In this document: positions 47,425 to 57,416 of the stretch, one piece after another | Position numbering within the stretch: position 1 is the first letter of the stretch | Layout: every line of letters begins with the position of its first letter | Source: Pseudomonas sp. GD03919 | Lineage (GTDB): Bacteria > Pseudomonadota > Gammaproteobacteria > Pseudomonadales > Pseudomonadaceae | Length of the DNA stretch: 64,000 nt | Direction: 5' to 3' | Assembly: GCF_029814935.1 (NCBI RefSeq) | Contig: NZ_CP104582.1 | Location: forward strand, 806,001-870,000 | Position numbers and translations under genes: made by a program | Notes under the pieces: generated by a model | What the model saw: only the letters and a program-made list of their open reading frames with translations | Database searches by the model: none | What the model was told of the DNA's origin: nothing

Positions 47425-48057
47425 TCAGGCTCCTTTGAATAGCGCGGAAAATTCGCAAGCGCGGTCTTGCACCTCGAGGGCGGAGTCCGCGGCAAACAGG
47501 GCGTGGATCACGGCGACCATGCTGGCGCCGCGGGCGATCAGGCCGGGGGCGGTTTCCAGGGTCACGCCGCCGATGGCGACGATGGGCTGGGCAAAACGCG
47601 TGCGGGCCTGATCCAGCAGCTCCACGGTCGCCGCCGGGGCGCCGGGTTTGGTGTTGGAATTGAAGAAACGACCAAAGGCGATGTAGCTGGCGCCTTCGGC
47701 GACGGCGCGCTCGGCCAGCTCCAGCTGGGCATGGCAGGTGCCGCCGATCACGGCATCCGCGCCGAGGCGGGCGCGGGCTGCGGCCAGCGAACCGTCGGTC
47801 TGGCCCAGGTGCAGGCCGACGCCCAGGCGGGTAGCCAGTTCCAGGTCATCGTTGATGATCAGCGTGGTGCCGTGGCGTTGACACAATTCGGCCAGAGCCT
47901 GGGCTTCATCGAAACGGCGCACGGCATCGGCGGATTTGTCGCGGTACTGCAGCAGGCGCGCGCCGCCGATCAGCGCTGCTTCTGCGTAGGGCAGCAGCTT
48001 GCCGCCGGCCAGCAGCGGTGTGTCGGTTATGGCGTAGAGGCCGCGCAGTGACGTCAT
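47425..48057 (-). CDS. thiE: Thiamine-phosphate synthase
   Basis: 210-aa TIM-barrel enzyme that joins the pyrimidine and thiazole phosphates to thiamine phosphate. Typical segments: [48 protein letters not shown] and [14 protein letters not shown]. Start 48057 overlaps the thiD stop by four bases. A longer in-frame reading upstream runs through thiD and is not real. The NYN/PIN gene follows directly. Confidence 0.96.
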   Translation of the reverse strand: MTSLRGLYAITDTPLLAGGKLLPYAEAALIGGARLLQYRDKSADAVRRFDEAQALAELCQRHGTTLIINDDLELATRLGVGLHLGQTDGSLAAARARLGADAVIGGTCHAQLELAERAVAEGASYIAFGRFFNSNTKPGAPAATVELLDQARTRFAQPIVAIGGVTLETAPGLIARGASMVAVIHALFAADSALEVQDRACEFSALFKGA

Positions 48058-48851
48058 TGGCCGTAGTCCAAAGGCAGACGGCGTGGCACGTACTGGCCGT
48101 GGCCGGGTTGTTCGGCGTCGCGCAGGGTGCGCCAGGTGTAGTCCAGGGCACTCTTCACCGCGCTGACCAGCTCTTCGCCCAGGGCCAGGCGACCGGCCAG
48201 GGTGCTGGCCAGGGTGCAGCCGGAGCCATGGTAGCTGCCGGGCAGGCGTGCGCAGGTAAAGGTGTGGCGGCTGCCATCGCGGCGGTACAGGCGATTGTGC
48301 ACTTCGGCTTCGTCGCCATGGCCGCCAGTGATTAGCAGGTGCTCGATGAAGGGCAGCAGCTTGTCCGCGCACTCGTCGGCCGTACCTTCCGGCAATTCGG
48401 CGAGAATGCGCGCTTCCGGCAGGTTCGGCGTGGCGATGGTGGACACGGCGAACAGCCGCTCGCGCATGGCATAACCAACGTCGTCCTTGCCCAGCGAGCC
48501 GCCACCGCCGGCACGCAGCACCGGGTCGCAGACCAGTGGTACGCCGGGTAACTGGCTCATCACGTCGAGCACGGTGTCGACCATGCCCACCGAACCGAGC
48601 ATGCCCAGTTTGACGGCGGCCACCGGCATGTCGGCGATCACCGCGCGGGCCTGGGCCAGCACCCAGTCGCGGTCGAGCACGCGGAAGTCGGAAACGTTGA
48701 CGGTATCCTGCACGGTCAGGGCGGTCACCGTCGGGGCGGCGTGACAGCCTTGGGCCAGCAGGGCTTCGATATCGGCTTGCAGACCAGCACCACCACTGGG
48801 GTCGTGACCGGACATGCACAGCACTACGGGGCGGAAGTTTGGCGTTTTCAT
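48054..48851 (-). CDS. thiD: Hydroxymethylpyrimidine/phosphomethylpyrimidine kinase
   Basis: 265-aa ribokinase-fold kinase that makes the pyrimidine diphosphate used by ThiE. Motifs: [43 protein letters not shown] and the nucleotide site [16 protein letters not shown]. Start 48851 ([15 protein letters not shown]) is supported by homologue length. It is divergent from the ladS side and coupled to thiE. Confidence 0.96.
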   Translation of the reverse strand: MKTPNFRPVVLCMSGHDPSGGAGLQADIEALLAQGCHAAPTVTALTVQDTVNVSDFRVLDRDWVLAQARAVIADMPVAAVKLGMLGSVGMVDTVLDVMSQLPGVPLVCDPVLRAGGGGSLGKDDVGYAMRERLFAVSTIATPNLPEARILAELPEGTADECADKLLPFIEHLLITGGHGDEAEVHNRLYRRDGSRHTFTCARLPGSYHGSGCTLASTLAGRLALGEELVSAVKSALDYTWRTLRDAEQPGHGQYVPRRLPLDYGQ

Positions 48852-48994
48852 GGTGCGCGAGCTTATCACTAACCGCCCGTCGGTCGCTGCATGGCATGCC
48901 GCTTGGTAGCCTTTCTGATTCACGTCCATATGGGGATTGGCTGATCTGGAAATGGCCTCATGCGCAGCCCTGCTGCCATGCCCGATTGCCTCAG

Positions 48995-49270
48995 ATGGCG
49001 CTGCCTACCTGCCTGATCATGATGGCCGCGCTGGCGCTGGTCAGCCTGGTGGTGATGGCGCTGTTCCCGCACTGGAACAGCGAGATGGCTGCCGGCTTCA
49101 TCCATGCGTTGTCCGGCGCCATGGCCGCCTTGGCAATGTGGTGGGGGCACCGTGCGACCCGGCAGGGCAACACTCGCGACGGCACTCTGGCCGGTTTGTT
49201 GCTGGGCGCGGCGGCCACCTTCATTGTTCCCGTTATTGGTGCACAAAACCCGCGCGATCTGAGTTATTAA
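48995..49270 (+). CDS. Possible small membrane protein
   Basis: A 91-aa open frame with three hydrophobic segments (LIMMAALALVSLVVMALF, FIHALSGAMAALAMWWG, LAGLLLGAAATFIVPVIG) and no recognised family. Codon use and hydrophobic pattern are compatible with a real small inner-membrane protein, but no strong ribosome binding site precedes the ATG, and the frame is also open further upstream without homologous support. Treat as tentative. Confidence 0.4.
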   Translation: MALPTCLIMMAALALVSLVVMALFPHWNSEMAAGFIHALSGAMAALAMWWGHRATRQGNTRDGTLAGLLLGAAATFIVPVIGAQNPRDLSY

Positions 49271-49272
49271 TG

Positions 49273-49291
49273 GCAAATGATAATTTGATGC
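49273..49291 (+). promoter_or_regulatory. Candidate Fur box
   Basis: GCAAATGATAATTTGATGC matches the 19-base Fur consensus at 11 positions, including the central AATGATAAT, and is nearly palindromic (GCAAAT...ATTTGATGC). It lies 63 bases before the first small frame and 158 bases before the siderophore-type ATPase. Confidence 0.55.
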
Positions 49292-49353
49292 ATCTGCGTA
49301 TCGATGATTAAATTCGCCCTCCGTCACTGCTGTCGTCGTCCGGGTTCACCGCG

Positions 49354-49455
49354 ATGCAAGATCTCCATCCGCTTGATGTGATTCGTCCCAGCCTGCCCTG
49401 GCGTGTCGGCTATCGCCGGGCACCGATTGGCCTGCCCAAGGAGCTGGCATGCTGA
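49354..49455 (+). other. 33-codon frame upstream of the ABC ATPase
   Basis: A short frame (MQDLHPLDVIRPSLPWRV...) whose stop overlaps the ATPase ATG. It could be a leader peptide that couples translation or the remnant of a deleted transporter gene. I do not recognise it. Confidence 0.3.
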
Positions 49456-50216
49456 CATTGCGTGATATCGAGGTGCGTCGTGGTGAGCGGGTGACACTGG
49501 CTCTGGACGAGCTGCATCTCGAAGGCGATCGCTTTACGGTGATCCTCGGCCATAATGGCTCGGGCAAATCGACTCTGATGAACCTGCTGGCACGACAGCT
49601 GGAGCCGACCCATGGTTCGCTGCAGTTGGACGGGCTTACCCTGGCCGATTTTTCCGCCCGTGACTTCGCCCGGCGTGTGGCCTTTCTGCCGCAGCATTTG
49701 CCCGACGTCGCCGGCCTGACCGTGCGCGAGCTGGTGCGTTTGGGGCGCTTTCCCTGGCGTGGCCTGCTGGGTCGCTGGCGCACCGAGGATCACGCGGCCG
49801 TCGATGAGGCGCTGGCGCAGACCGATGTCGCCCACTACGCCGAGCATCTGGCCGACAGTCTCTCCGGCGGTGAGCGCCAGCGCGCCTGGATCGCCATGCT
49901 GCTGGCTCAGCAATCGCCACTGCTATTGCTCGATGAGCCGACCTCAGCGCTGGACCTGGCTCATCAGTACGAGCTGATGGGCCTGCTGCGTCAGCTCAAC
50001 CGTGACAGCGGCCGCGGCATCGTCGCCATCCTGCACGACATCAACCTCACTGCACGGCATGCCGACCGGGTGATTGCGCTCAAGCAGGGGCGGATCTTCT
50101 TCGATGGCAGCCCGGACGAGTTGCTCAGCGGGCCGTTGCTCAGCCAGCTCTACGACATCGATATCGAACTGATCGAACAGCCCGGCAGCGCCCGCAGGAT
50201 TGCTGTGGTGGCCTGA
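49449..50216 (+). CDS. Iron-siderophore-type ABC transporter ATP-binding protein
   Basis: 255-aa FepC/FhuC-like ATPase that would power uptake of ferric siderophores or heme through an inner-membrane permease. Walker A GHNGSGKSTLMNLLARQL, the family Q-loop LPQHLPDVAGLTVRELV, signature SLSGGERQRAWIAMLLAQ, Walker B LLLLDEPTSALDL and the switch His in ILHDINLTARHADRV are all intact. No permease or full binding-protein gene lies beside it, only remnants, so it may be an orphan subunit. A Fur-box-like site upstream fits iron control. Confidence 0.92.
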   Translation: MLTLRDIEVRRGERVTLALDELHLEGDRFTVILGHNGSGKSTLMNLLARQLEPTHGSLQLDGLTLADFSARDFARRVAFLPQHLPDVAGLTVRELVRLGRFPWRGLLGRWRTEDHAAVDEALAQTDVAHYAEHLADSLSGGERQRAWIAMLLAQQSPLLLLDEPTSALDLAHQYELMGLLRQLNRDSGRGIVAILHDINLTARHADRVIALKQGRIFFDGSPDELLSGPLLSQLYDIDIELIEQPGSARRIAVVA

Positions 50217-50218
50217 GC

Positions 50219-50439
50219 ATGGCGGCCGATCTTGATTCGTTCGAACCATGGGTGATGCCTGTTTATGCCGAGCACAGCTTCGAGCTTCTGCTGTTGTAGC
50301 TGTTCGCCTCGCCGCGATGCCTTCGACCCGGATCTATGGCAGCGTGTTGTCCCTGCAGTATCTGACCGAGGCCATCGGTGAAGCACTGCCCAGACTGCCG
50401 TCCGAATCTGGAAAAGCGCCACGCCAGCCCCTAGAGTAG
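50219..50439 (+). pseudogene. Possible remnant of a siderophore-binding protein gene
   Basis: Two broken frames follow the ATPase: LDSFEPWVMPVYAEHSFELL (50219-50299) and a second, in another frame, with RIYGSVLSLQYLTEAIGEAL (within 50248-50439). The second resembles the C-terminal helix region of periplasmic siderophore-binding proteins. Both lack a complete fold. The interval 50217-50527 holds nothing else recognisable apart from the start region of ladS. Confidence 0.35.
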
Positions 50440-50527
50440 CGCGATTCGACTATAAGTTTGCCGTGCGTGACGACATCATCGAAGGGATATGGGGTCCCGA
50501 TGTCGTGCGACAGGGCTGTGGGGAACT

Positions 50528-52939
50528 ATGTACCGGCTGCTCCTGTTGTTGTTGAGCCTCGTTTTTTCCTCGCTCGCGGGCGCCGTGACTTTCGACGAAC
50601 ATGTCCGTGCACTGCCGTTGGGGCAGGGCATGTACGTCTTCGAGGACGTGCGCGGCGATGCCAGCATCGATGACGTCGATTCGCCGGCCGTGCAGGGCAG
50701 TTTTCGTCTGCATGACAAGCCGGTGCTCAATGCCGGTTATTCGCGGTCGGTGTTCTGGTTGCGACTCGATCTGCACTATCTGCCGCAGCAGGCCGAAGGA
50801 CCGCGTAACTGGCTGCTGGAGTTGGCCTATCCACCGCTCGATCATCTCGAACTCTATCTCCCGGATGCCGATGGCGGTTTCGCCCTGGCGCAGCGCACGG
50901 GGGATGCACTGCCGTTCGACAGCCGGCAGATCCGCCAGAACAACTACCTGTTCGAGCTGAATTTGCAGCCGAACCAGAGCAAGCGCATCTACTTGCGCCT
51001 GGAAAGCCAGGGGTCGATCCAGGCGCCGCTGACACTGTGGTCGCCCAACGCCTATCTGGAAGCGCAGCCCGGGCGCATTTATGTGCTCGGGATCATCTAT
51101 GGCGTGCTGCTGGTGATGCTGGTGTACAACCTGTTCATCTTCCTCAGCGTGCGCGACACCAGTTACCTCTATTACATCCTCTACATCGCCTCGTTCGGGC
51201 TGTATCAGGTCTCGGTCAATGGCGCCGGCATCGAGTATTTCTGGCCTGACAGCCCCGGGTGGGCCAACGCCGCCACACCCTTTCTGATCGGTTCGGCGGC
51301 GCTGTTCGGCTGCCAGTTCGCGCGCAGCTTCCTGCACACGGCTGAGCACAGCCCCTGGATCGACCGCCTGTTGCTCTTGCTCATGGTCTGCGGTGCTGCG
51401 GTGATGATCCTGGCGCTGAGCGTCAGCTATGCCACCGCGCTGCGTCTGGCGACCTATCTCGCGCTGCTGTTCACCGTGGTCATCTTCGCCGCGGGCGTGC
51501 TCGCCTGGCTGCGCGGCATGCGCGTGGCGCGTTATTTCATTTTCGCCTGGAGCGCCTTTCTCATCGGCGGCATCGTCAACACGCTGATGGTGCTGGGGTA
51601 TCTGCCCAACGTCTTTCTCACCATGTACGCCAGCCAGATCGGCTCGGCGCTGGAGGTAGGCTTGCTGTCGCTGGCGCTGGCCGACCGCATCAACGCCATG
51701 AAGGAGGAGCGCACGCGCATCCTCCAGGAGGCCGGACACAAGCTCGAGTCGCTCAACCAGGAACTGGCTGACAGCAACCGCTTCAAGGATGAGTTCCTCG
51801 CCACCGTCACCCACGAACTGCGTACGCCGATGAACGGGGTGATCGGTTCGCTGGAGCTGATGCAGACGGTGAAGATGGATATCGAACTGGAGCAGTACCA
51901 GAAGACCGCTGCCGCCTCGGCGCGCGACATGATGCGCATGGTCAACGACATCCTCGTGCTGACCGAATTGCAGGCCGGCAAGCTCTATCCACGGCGCGAG
52001 CTGTTCAGCCTGCGCGGTCTGTTCGATGGTTTGCGTGTCCACCATGCCGCCCGCGCCGAAGACAAGGGGCTGACCTTCACCCTGGAGTTTGATGAAAGTC
52101 TGCCCGACAGCCTCGAAGGCGACGCCGGCAAGCTGGCTCAGGCACTGGGTTACCTGTTGGACAATGCCATCAAGTTCACCCACGAAGGCGGGGTGACCCT
52201 GCGTGTCAGCAGTGCTGCCAGCGTGGGCGGCTGTCTGCCGCTGAGCATTGTGGTCAGCGATACCGGCATCGGTTTCGAGCCGGGCGAGGGTGACCTGTAT
52301 CAGCGCTTCCACCAGCTCGATGGCTCGATGACGCGCAAGTACGGTGGTTTGGGGATCGGTCTGGCGATCTGCCGGTATCTGGTCGATCTGCTCGGCGGCA
52401 GCCTCGGCCACGAGTCGCAACCGGGCGTCGGCAGTCGCTTCAGCCTCAACCTACCACTGACCCTGCCGGCGCAGCCGCCGGCTTCGCCTGCCCGAGCATT
52501 GCGGGCATCCAGCGCGGCGGCGCAACGACAGGCGCAGCAATGCACGGTGTTGATCGTCGAGGACAATGCGATCAACCAGTTGGTGACGCGCGGCATGCTG
52601 CTCAAACTCGGCTACCGCGTGCGCACGGCCGACAACGGCGCCGAGGCGCTGCAGTTGCTGCGCAGCGAACGCGTCGATGCCGTGCTGCTGGACTGCCAGA
52701 TGCCGGTGATGGACGGTTTCGCCACCTGCCGGGCGATCTGTGCGCTACCCGGGTGCAGTGAATTACCGGTGCTGGCGATCACCGCGCATAGCCACAGTGG
52801 TGATCGTGAGCGCTGCCTGGCTGCCGGCATGAGCGATTATCTGGCCAAGCCGGTGAAGTTCGAGGAGCTGCGTGTGTTGCTGCATGACTGGGTGCTGTGC
52901 CGCCCGGCAACGCTTGACGGTGTCGCCGCGCCGGTCTGA
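50528..52939 (+). CDS. ladS: Hybrid sensor kinase LadS
   Basis: 803-aa membrane sensor of the Gac/Rsm network. A signal peptide is followed by a periplasmic 7TMR-DISMED2 domain (residues ~20-160), a seven-helix 7TMR-DISM region (~180-390), a histidine-kinase domain with His429 (ATVTHELRTPMNG), an ATPase domain (YLLDNAIKFTHEGG, GGLGIGLAICRYL) and a receiver with Asp722 (AVLLDCQMPVMDGF). There is no HPt domain; in P. aeruginosa LadS passes phosphate through GacS to promote biofilm over acute virulence. Identification is reinforced by the thiD-ladS-TetR-acyl-CoA dehydrogenase order. Confidence 0.93.
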   Translation: MYRLLLLLLSLVFSSLAGAVTFDEHVRALPLGQGMYVFEDVRGDASIDDVDSPAVQGSFRLHDKPVLNAGYSRSVFWLRLDLHYLPQQAEGPRNWLLELAYPPLDHLELYLPDADGGFALAQRTGDALPFDSRQIRQNNYLFELNLQPNQSKRIYLRLESQGSIQAPLTLWSPNAYLEAQPGRIYVLGIIYGVLLVMLVYNLFIFLSVRDTSYLYYILYIASFGLYQVSVNGAGIEYFWPDSPGWANAATPFLIGSAALFGCQFARSFLHTAEHSPWIDRLLLLLMVCGAAVMILALSVSYATALRLATYLALLFTVVIFAAGVLAWLRGMRVARYFIFAWSAFLIGGIVNTLMVLGYLPNVFLTMYASQIGSALEVGLLSLALADRINAMKEERTRILQEAGHKLESLNQELADSNRFKDEFLATVTHELRTPMNGVIGSLELMQTVKMDIELEQYQKTAAASARDMMRMVNDILVLTELQAGKLYPRRELFSLRGLFDGLRVHHAARAEDKGLTFTLEFDESLPDSLEGDAGKLAQALGYLLDNAIKFTHEGGVTLRVSSAASVGGCLPLSIVVSDTGIGFEPGEGDLYQRFHQLDGSMTRKYGGLGIGLAICRYLVDLLGGSLGHESQPGVGSRFSLNLPLTLPAQPPASPARALRASSAAAQRQAQQCTVLIVEDNAINQLVTRGMLLKLGYRVRTADNGAEALQLLRSERVDAVLLDCQMPVMDGFATCRAICALPGCSELPVLAITAHSHSGDRERCLAAGMSDYLAKPVKFEELRVLLHDWVLCRPATLDGVAAPV

Positions 52940-53005
52940 GCGGCAGCCGGCTGCTGTGCGTTTCGCTCCCGATTCAGCGGCAGATTTGGCCGATTCGTCC
53001 CTTTA

Positions 53006-53062
53006 GCCATGATCTGAATCCTGATTCACTTTAATGCAGTGAATCAGGATTCAGATCATGGC
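53006..53062 (+). promoter_or_regulatory. Perfect 25-bp inverted repeat over the TetR-gene start
   Basis: Arms 53006-53030 and 53038-53062 are exact complements around TTAATGC. The right arm covers the ribosome binding site and the ATG (53058). Each arm contains TGAATCCTGATTCA, itself a near-palindrome. It is a likely autoregulatory operator, and the mRNA hairpin would also mask the start. Confidence 0.7.
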
Positions 53063-53699
53063 TTATCGCATCACCGAAGCGCGACTCGATCGCGACCAGG
53101 CACAGCGCCAGCGCATTCTCGACTGTGCTCTGCGGCGCGTGGCCGAGGGTGGTTTCGCCGCCCTGACCATGCAGGCGCTGGCTGATGATGTCGGCATCGC
53201 CACCGGCAGCCTGTATCGCCACTTTCGCAGCAAGGGCGAGCTGGCCGCCGAGGTCTTCGCCAGTGCCAGTCAGCGTGAGGTGGATGCCCTGGCTGCTGCC
53301 TTGCGTGGCCCCGGTAGCGCCAGTGAGCGCCTGCGCATCGGCCTCGAGCAGTTCGCCGCACGCGCCTGGCACAGCCGCCGCCTGGCCTTCGCGCTGATCG
53401 CCGAGCCGGTCGATCCAGAAGTCGACGAGCAGCGCCTGCTCTATCGCGAAGCCTATGCCGAGCTGTTCATCGATCTGCTGCAGGAGGGCGTCGCGGCTGG
53501 CGAGTTTCGCCTCGAGCAGATCAGCCTGACCGCGGCCTGCCTGGTCGGTGCCATCGCCGAGGCGCTGGTCGGGCCTCTTTCGCCACCGGCCCGCGCCGCT
53601 CGTGAAGCGGGACGACCTGCCCTGGAACTGGCACAGGTCAGTGCCAGCCTTGCCACCTTCTGCCTGCGCGCCGTCGGCGCCGAGGAATCCACGCGATGA
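53058..53699 (+). CDS. TetR-family transcriptional regulator
   Basis: 213-aa repressor type. The N-terminal helix-turn-helix is ILDCALRRVAEGGFAALTMQ, then ALADDVGIATGSLYRHFRSKGELAAEVF. The C-terminal ligand domain is typical of regulators beside acyl-CoA dehydrogenases. It overlaps the acyl-CoA dehydrogenase gene by four bases and lies over a perfect inverted repeat, so it probably represses both genes and responds to an acyl-CoA or fatty acid (inference). Confidence 0.92.
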   Translation: MAYRITEARLDRDQAQRQRILDCALRRVAEGGFAALTMQALADDVGIATGSLYRHFRSKGELAAEVFASASQREVDALAAALRGPGSASERLRIGLEQFAARAWHSRRLAFALIAEPVDPEVDEQRLLYREAYAELFIDLLQEGVAAGEFRLEQISLTAACLVGAIAEALVGPLSPPARAAREAGRPALELAQVSASLATFCLRAVGAEESTR

Positions 53700-55345
53700 A
53701 ACCCAGCCTGCACGCCGAAACCCATGAAGTGTTCAACCAGGTGCCGAGCCTGGATGGCGCCAACCTCTATCGTCTCGACCTGCCGTTGCAGGAGTGGATT
53801 CGCCGTTACGACGGCGCCTGGGCGGATGAGCGCCTGAGTGCCTACGGTGCGCTGGCCGGTGGCGCGCTGATGCAGGCCGGTTTTCTCGCCAACGAGAACA
53901 AGCCGGTATTCAAGAGCCATGACCGCTATGGCAACCGCATCGATCTGGTGGAGTTCCATCCGGCCTATCACGAACTGATGCGCACGGCCGTCGAACATGG
54001 CCTGCCCTCACTGCCCTGGACCGACCCGCGTGCCGGCGCGCATGTTGCCCGCGCCGGCCTCACCTACCTGCACAGCCAGGCTGAAGCCGCCAGCGGTTGC
54101 CCGCTGACCATGACCTTCGCCGCCGTGCCGGCCATTCGCCTGCAGCCGAATGTGGCCGAGCAGTGGCTGCCGAAGATCCTCGCCAGCGCATACGACCCAC
54201 GCAACCTGCCGATGGAGCAGAAAGCCGGCGTCACCATCGGCATGGCCATGACCGAAAAGCAGGGCGGCACCGACGTGCGTGCAAACACCACCCGCGCCTA
54301 CCCCATCGGCCTCGGCGGGCCTGGGCAGGGCTACGAGCTGGTCGGCCACAAATGGTTCTGCTCGGCGCCGATGTGCGATGCCTTCCTGACCCTGGCCTAC
54401 ACCGACAAGGGCTTGTCGTGCTTCCTGCTGCCGCGTCACCGCCCGGACGGCACGCGTAACGCGTTCTACATCCAGCGCCTGAAGAACAAGCTGGGCAACT
54501 GGGCCAACGCCTCCAGCGAGGTGGAGTACCGTGGCGCCTTCGCCTGGATGCTCGGCGAAGAAGGGCGCGGCGTGCCGACCATCATCGAGATGGTGGCGAT
54601 GACCCGTTTCGACTGCATGGTCGGCTCCAGCAGCCTCATGCGCCAGGCGCTGACCCAGGCCGCGCATCATTGCGCACACCGTCAGGTCGGTGGCAAGCGA
54701 CTGGCCGACCAGCCGCTGATGCAGAACGTGCTGGCCGACCTGGCGCTGGAAAGCGAAGCCGCGCTGGCGCTGTGCATGCGCATGGGGCGCGCGCTGGATC
54801 ACCAGCATGACGCGCAGGAAGACAAGTTCGCCCGCCTGGTCACCGCCGTGGGCAAATACTGGATCTGCAAGCGCGCCCCGGAAATGGTCTATGAGGCCAG
54901 TGAATGCATGGGTGGCGCCGGTTACGTCGAGGAAACCATCCTGCCGCGCCTGTACCGCGAAGCGCCGGTCAACTCGATCTGGGAAGGTTCGGGCAATGTG
55001 CAGTGTCTGGACGTGCTGCGTGCCCTGTCCAAGGAGCCGGGCGTGCTCGATGCGCTGTTCAGCGAGCTGGGCGACGGCCACGGCGATGCACGGCTGAAGG
55101 CGCATATCCAGCGCTTGAAAGCCGATTTCAGCGACACCGCTGATATCCAGTACCGCGCCCGCCAGCTCACCGAAGACATGGCTGTGGCACTGCAGGCCAA
55201 GTTGCTGCTGGAGGCGGGCAATAGTGTGGTCAGCGACGCCTTTATCGGCAGCCGCCTGGAAGGCCGTGGCCGGGTTTATGGCACCCTGCCGCGTGGTGTC
55301 GACGTCGAGGCGCTGCTGGCGCGTAGCATGCCGCATCTGTTGTGA
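53696..55345 (+). CDS. AidB-like acyl-CoA dehydrogenase
   Basis: 549-aa flavin enzyme of the large AidB/ACAD type. Landmarks: VTIGMAMTEKQGGTDVRANTT (flavin contact), VGHKWFCSAPMCDAFLTLAYT, and the C-terminal MVYEASECMGGAGYVEETILPRLYREAPVNSIWEGSGNVQCLDVLRA. It likely oxidises an acyl-CoA such as isovaleryl-CoA-like substrates, and in AidB proteins a DNA-protection role has been proposed. It is translationally coupled to the TetR gene. Confidence 0.93.
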   Translation: MKPSLHAETHEVFNQVPSLDGANLYRLDLPLQEWIRRYDGAWADERLSAYGALAGGALMQAGFLANENKPVFKSHDRYGNRIDLVEFHPAYHELMRTAVEHGLPSLPWTDPRAGAHVARAGLTYLHSQAEAASGCPLTMTFAAVPAIRLQPNVAEQWLPKILASAYDPRNLPMEQKAGVTIGMAMTEKQGGTDVRANTTRAYPIGLGGPGQGYELVGHKWFCSAPMCDAFLTLAYTDKGLSCFLLPRHRPDGTRNAFYIQRLKNKLGNWANASSEVEYRGAFAWMLGEEGRGVPTIIEMVAMTRFDCMVGSSSLMRQALTQAAHHCAHRQVGGKRLADQPLMQNVLADLALESEAALALCMRMGRALDHQHDAQEDKFARLVTAVGKYWICKRAPEMVYEASECMGGAGYVEETILPRLYREAPVNSIWEGSGNVQCLDVLRALSKEPGVLDALFSELGDGHGDARLKAHIQRLKADFSDTADIQYRARQLTEDMAVALQAKLLLEAGNSVVSDAFIGSRLEGRGRVYGTLPRGVDVEALLARSMPHLL

Positions 55346-55451
55346 TGCCTGCATGAGCGTCAGCAGATAGGCTACTGGTCGCCCTGTTCGTCATGTGCCG
55401 CGGAAGCGCAAGAGGCTCGTCACTGCGCTGCAGTGACGAACCTTGCAGCCC

Positions 55452-56435
<984 letters not shown>

Positions 56436-56561
56436 TTAACCGCTGGGACAGGATCGTGCTCTACCGCGCGACAGCATGGGCGCCTCCCCATGCTGTCACG
56501 CCGGCCTTCAGGCGTCGAAGACAAGCATTGCGCTGGCTGCCCGGCGCCGCGCGCATGGCAC

Positions 56562-57245
56562 TCACCAGGGCAGTGGGTTGCCCTGGTAGTCGAGATAACG
56601 CAGCCCGGGTTGGCCGACGGCGGCGCTGACCTGTTCGACCATGCCCTTGCAACTGCTGTCGACATCCAGCGGAGCATCGCCGCCGCCCATGTCGGTCCGC
56701 ACCCAGCCCGGATGCATCAGCACCACACCGAGCTTGGGGTTGTTCTGGTTGCGCACGAAGCACTGCGTCAGATGATTGAGCGCAGCCTTGCTGGCGCCGT
56801 ACAGCGGCATGCCCATGCCGGCGCCGGTTTCGATGCTGCCCAGGATCGAGCTCATGAACACGATCAGCCCGTGCTCGGCGGCCAGGTTCGGCAACAGGCG
56901 CTCGGCCACGCGCAGCGGCGCGACGGCGTTGGTCAGGAACAGCTGGCCCATTTCCTCGGCACTGGCCTGGGCGGTGCTGTGGTGGTCGGGGCCGGCGACG
57001 CCGGCGTTGACGAAGATGACGTCGAAGCGTTGTCCGCTCAGGCGTCCGGCCAGCTGTTCGAGGCTGGCCGGATCGGTCATTTCCAGTGACTCGACCTGCA
57101 CGCCGAGCTCTTGCAGGGGGGCTTGTTGCGCGGCGCTGCGTACGGTGGCGGTCACCGTCCAGCCCTGGGCGACGAATGCTTTGGCCAGGCCAAGGCCGAG
57201 GCCGCGTGAGGCACCGATGATCAGAATGGAACGGGGCGCAGTCAT
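56562..57245 (-). CDS. Short-chain dehydrogenase/reductase
   Basis: 227-aa classical SDR with the cofactor loop ILIIGASRGLGLGLAKAF, the NAG motif (FVNAGVAGP) and the active-site YxxxK in PLYGASKAALNHL. The substrate is unknown. The start 57245 follows GGAG by seven bases. Confidence 0.92.
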   Translation of the reverse strand: MTAPRSILIIGASRGLGLGLAKAFVAQGWTVTATVRSAAQQAPLQELGVQVESLEMTDPASLEQLAGRLSGQRFDVIFVNAGVAGPDHHSTAQASAEEMGQLFLTNAVAPLRVAERLLPNLAAEHGLIVFMSSILGSIETGAGMGMPLYGASKAALNHLTQCFVRNQNNPKLGVVLMHPGWVRTDMGGGDAPLDVDSSCKGMVEQVSAAVGQPGLRYLDYQGNPLPW

Positions 57246-57316
57246 ATCAGGCTCCATGAAGGTTTACAGAGGTGGGCAGCATAGCGAATGTCGATCCGAT
57301 AAGCCCGGCACGGCTG

Positions 57317-57386
57317 TAGGAGCCCCGCCTCGGGGCGAAGCTTTTCGAGTGCATCCCGCCACGATGTGCGGCGGGGCGCCGCTCCT
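57317..57386. repeat. REP-like inverted pair (GTAGGAGC type)
   Basis: TAGGAGC at the left and GCTCCTA at the right enclose GC-rich palindromes. It lies downstream of yigZ and ends where a short frame (MKRTIIALLLI, 57385-57420) stops. Confidence 0.65.
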
Positions 57387-57416
57387 AAATTAGTAGCAGG
57401 GCAATGATCGTGCGTT

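Noticed and set aside
47425..48897. A longer reading of thiE that begins inside thiD
   Set aside because: The N-terminal part is the out-of-frame translation of thiD; the true ThiE start is at 48057.
50450..52420. A 656-codon open frame antisense to ladS
   Set aside because: No family motif, Gln/Arg/His-rich shadow composition, and full overlap with a recognisable multi-domain kinase.
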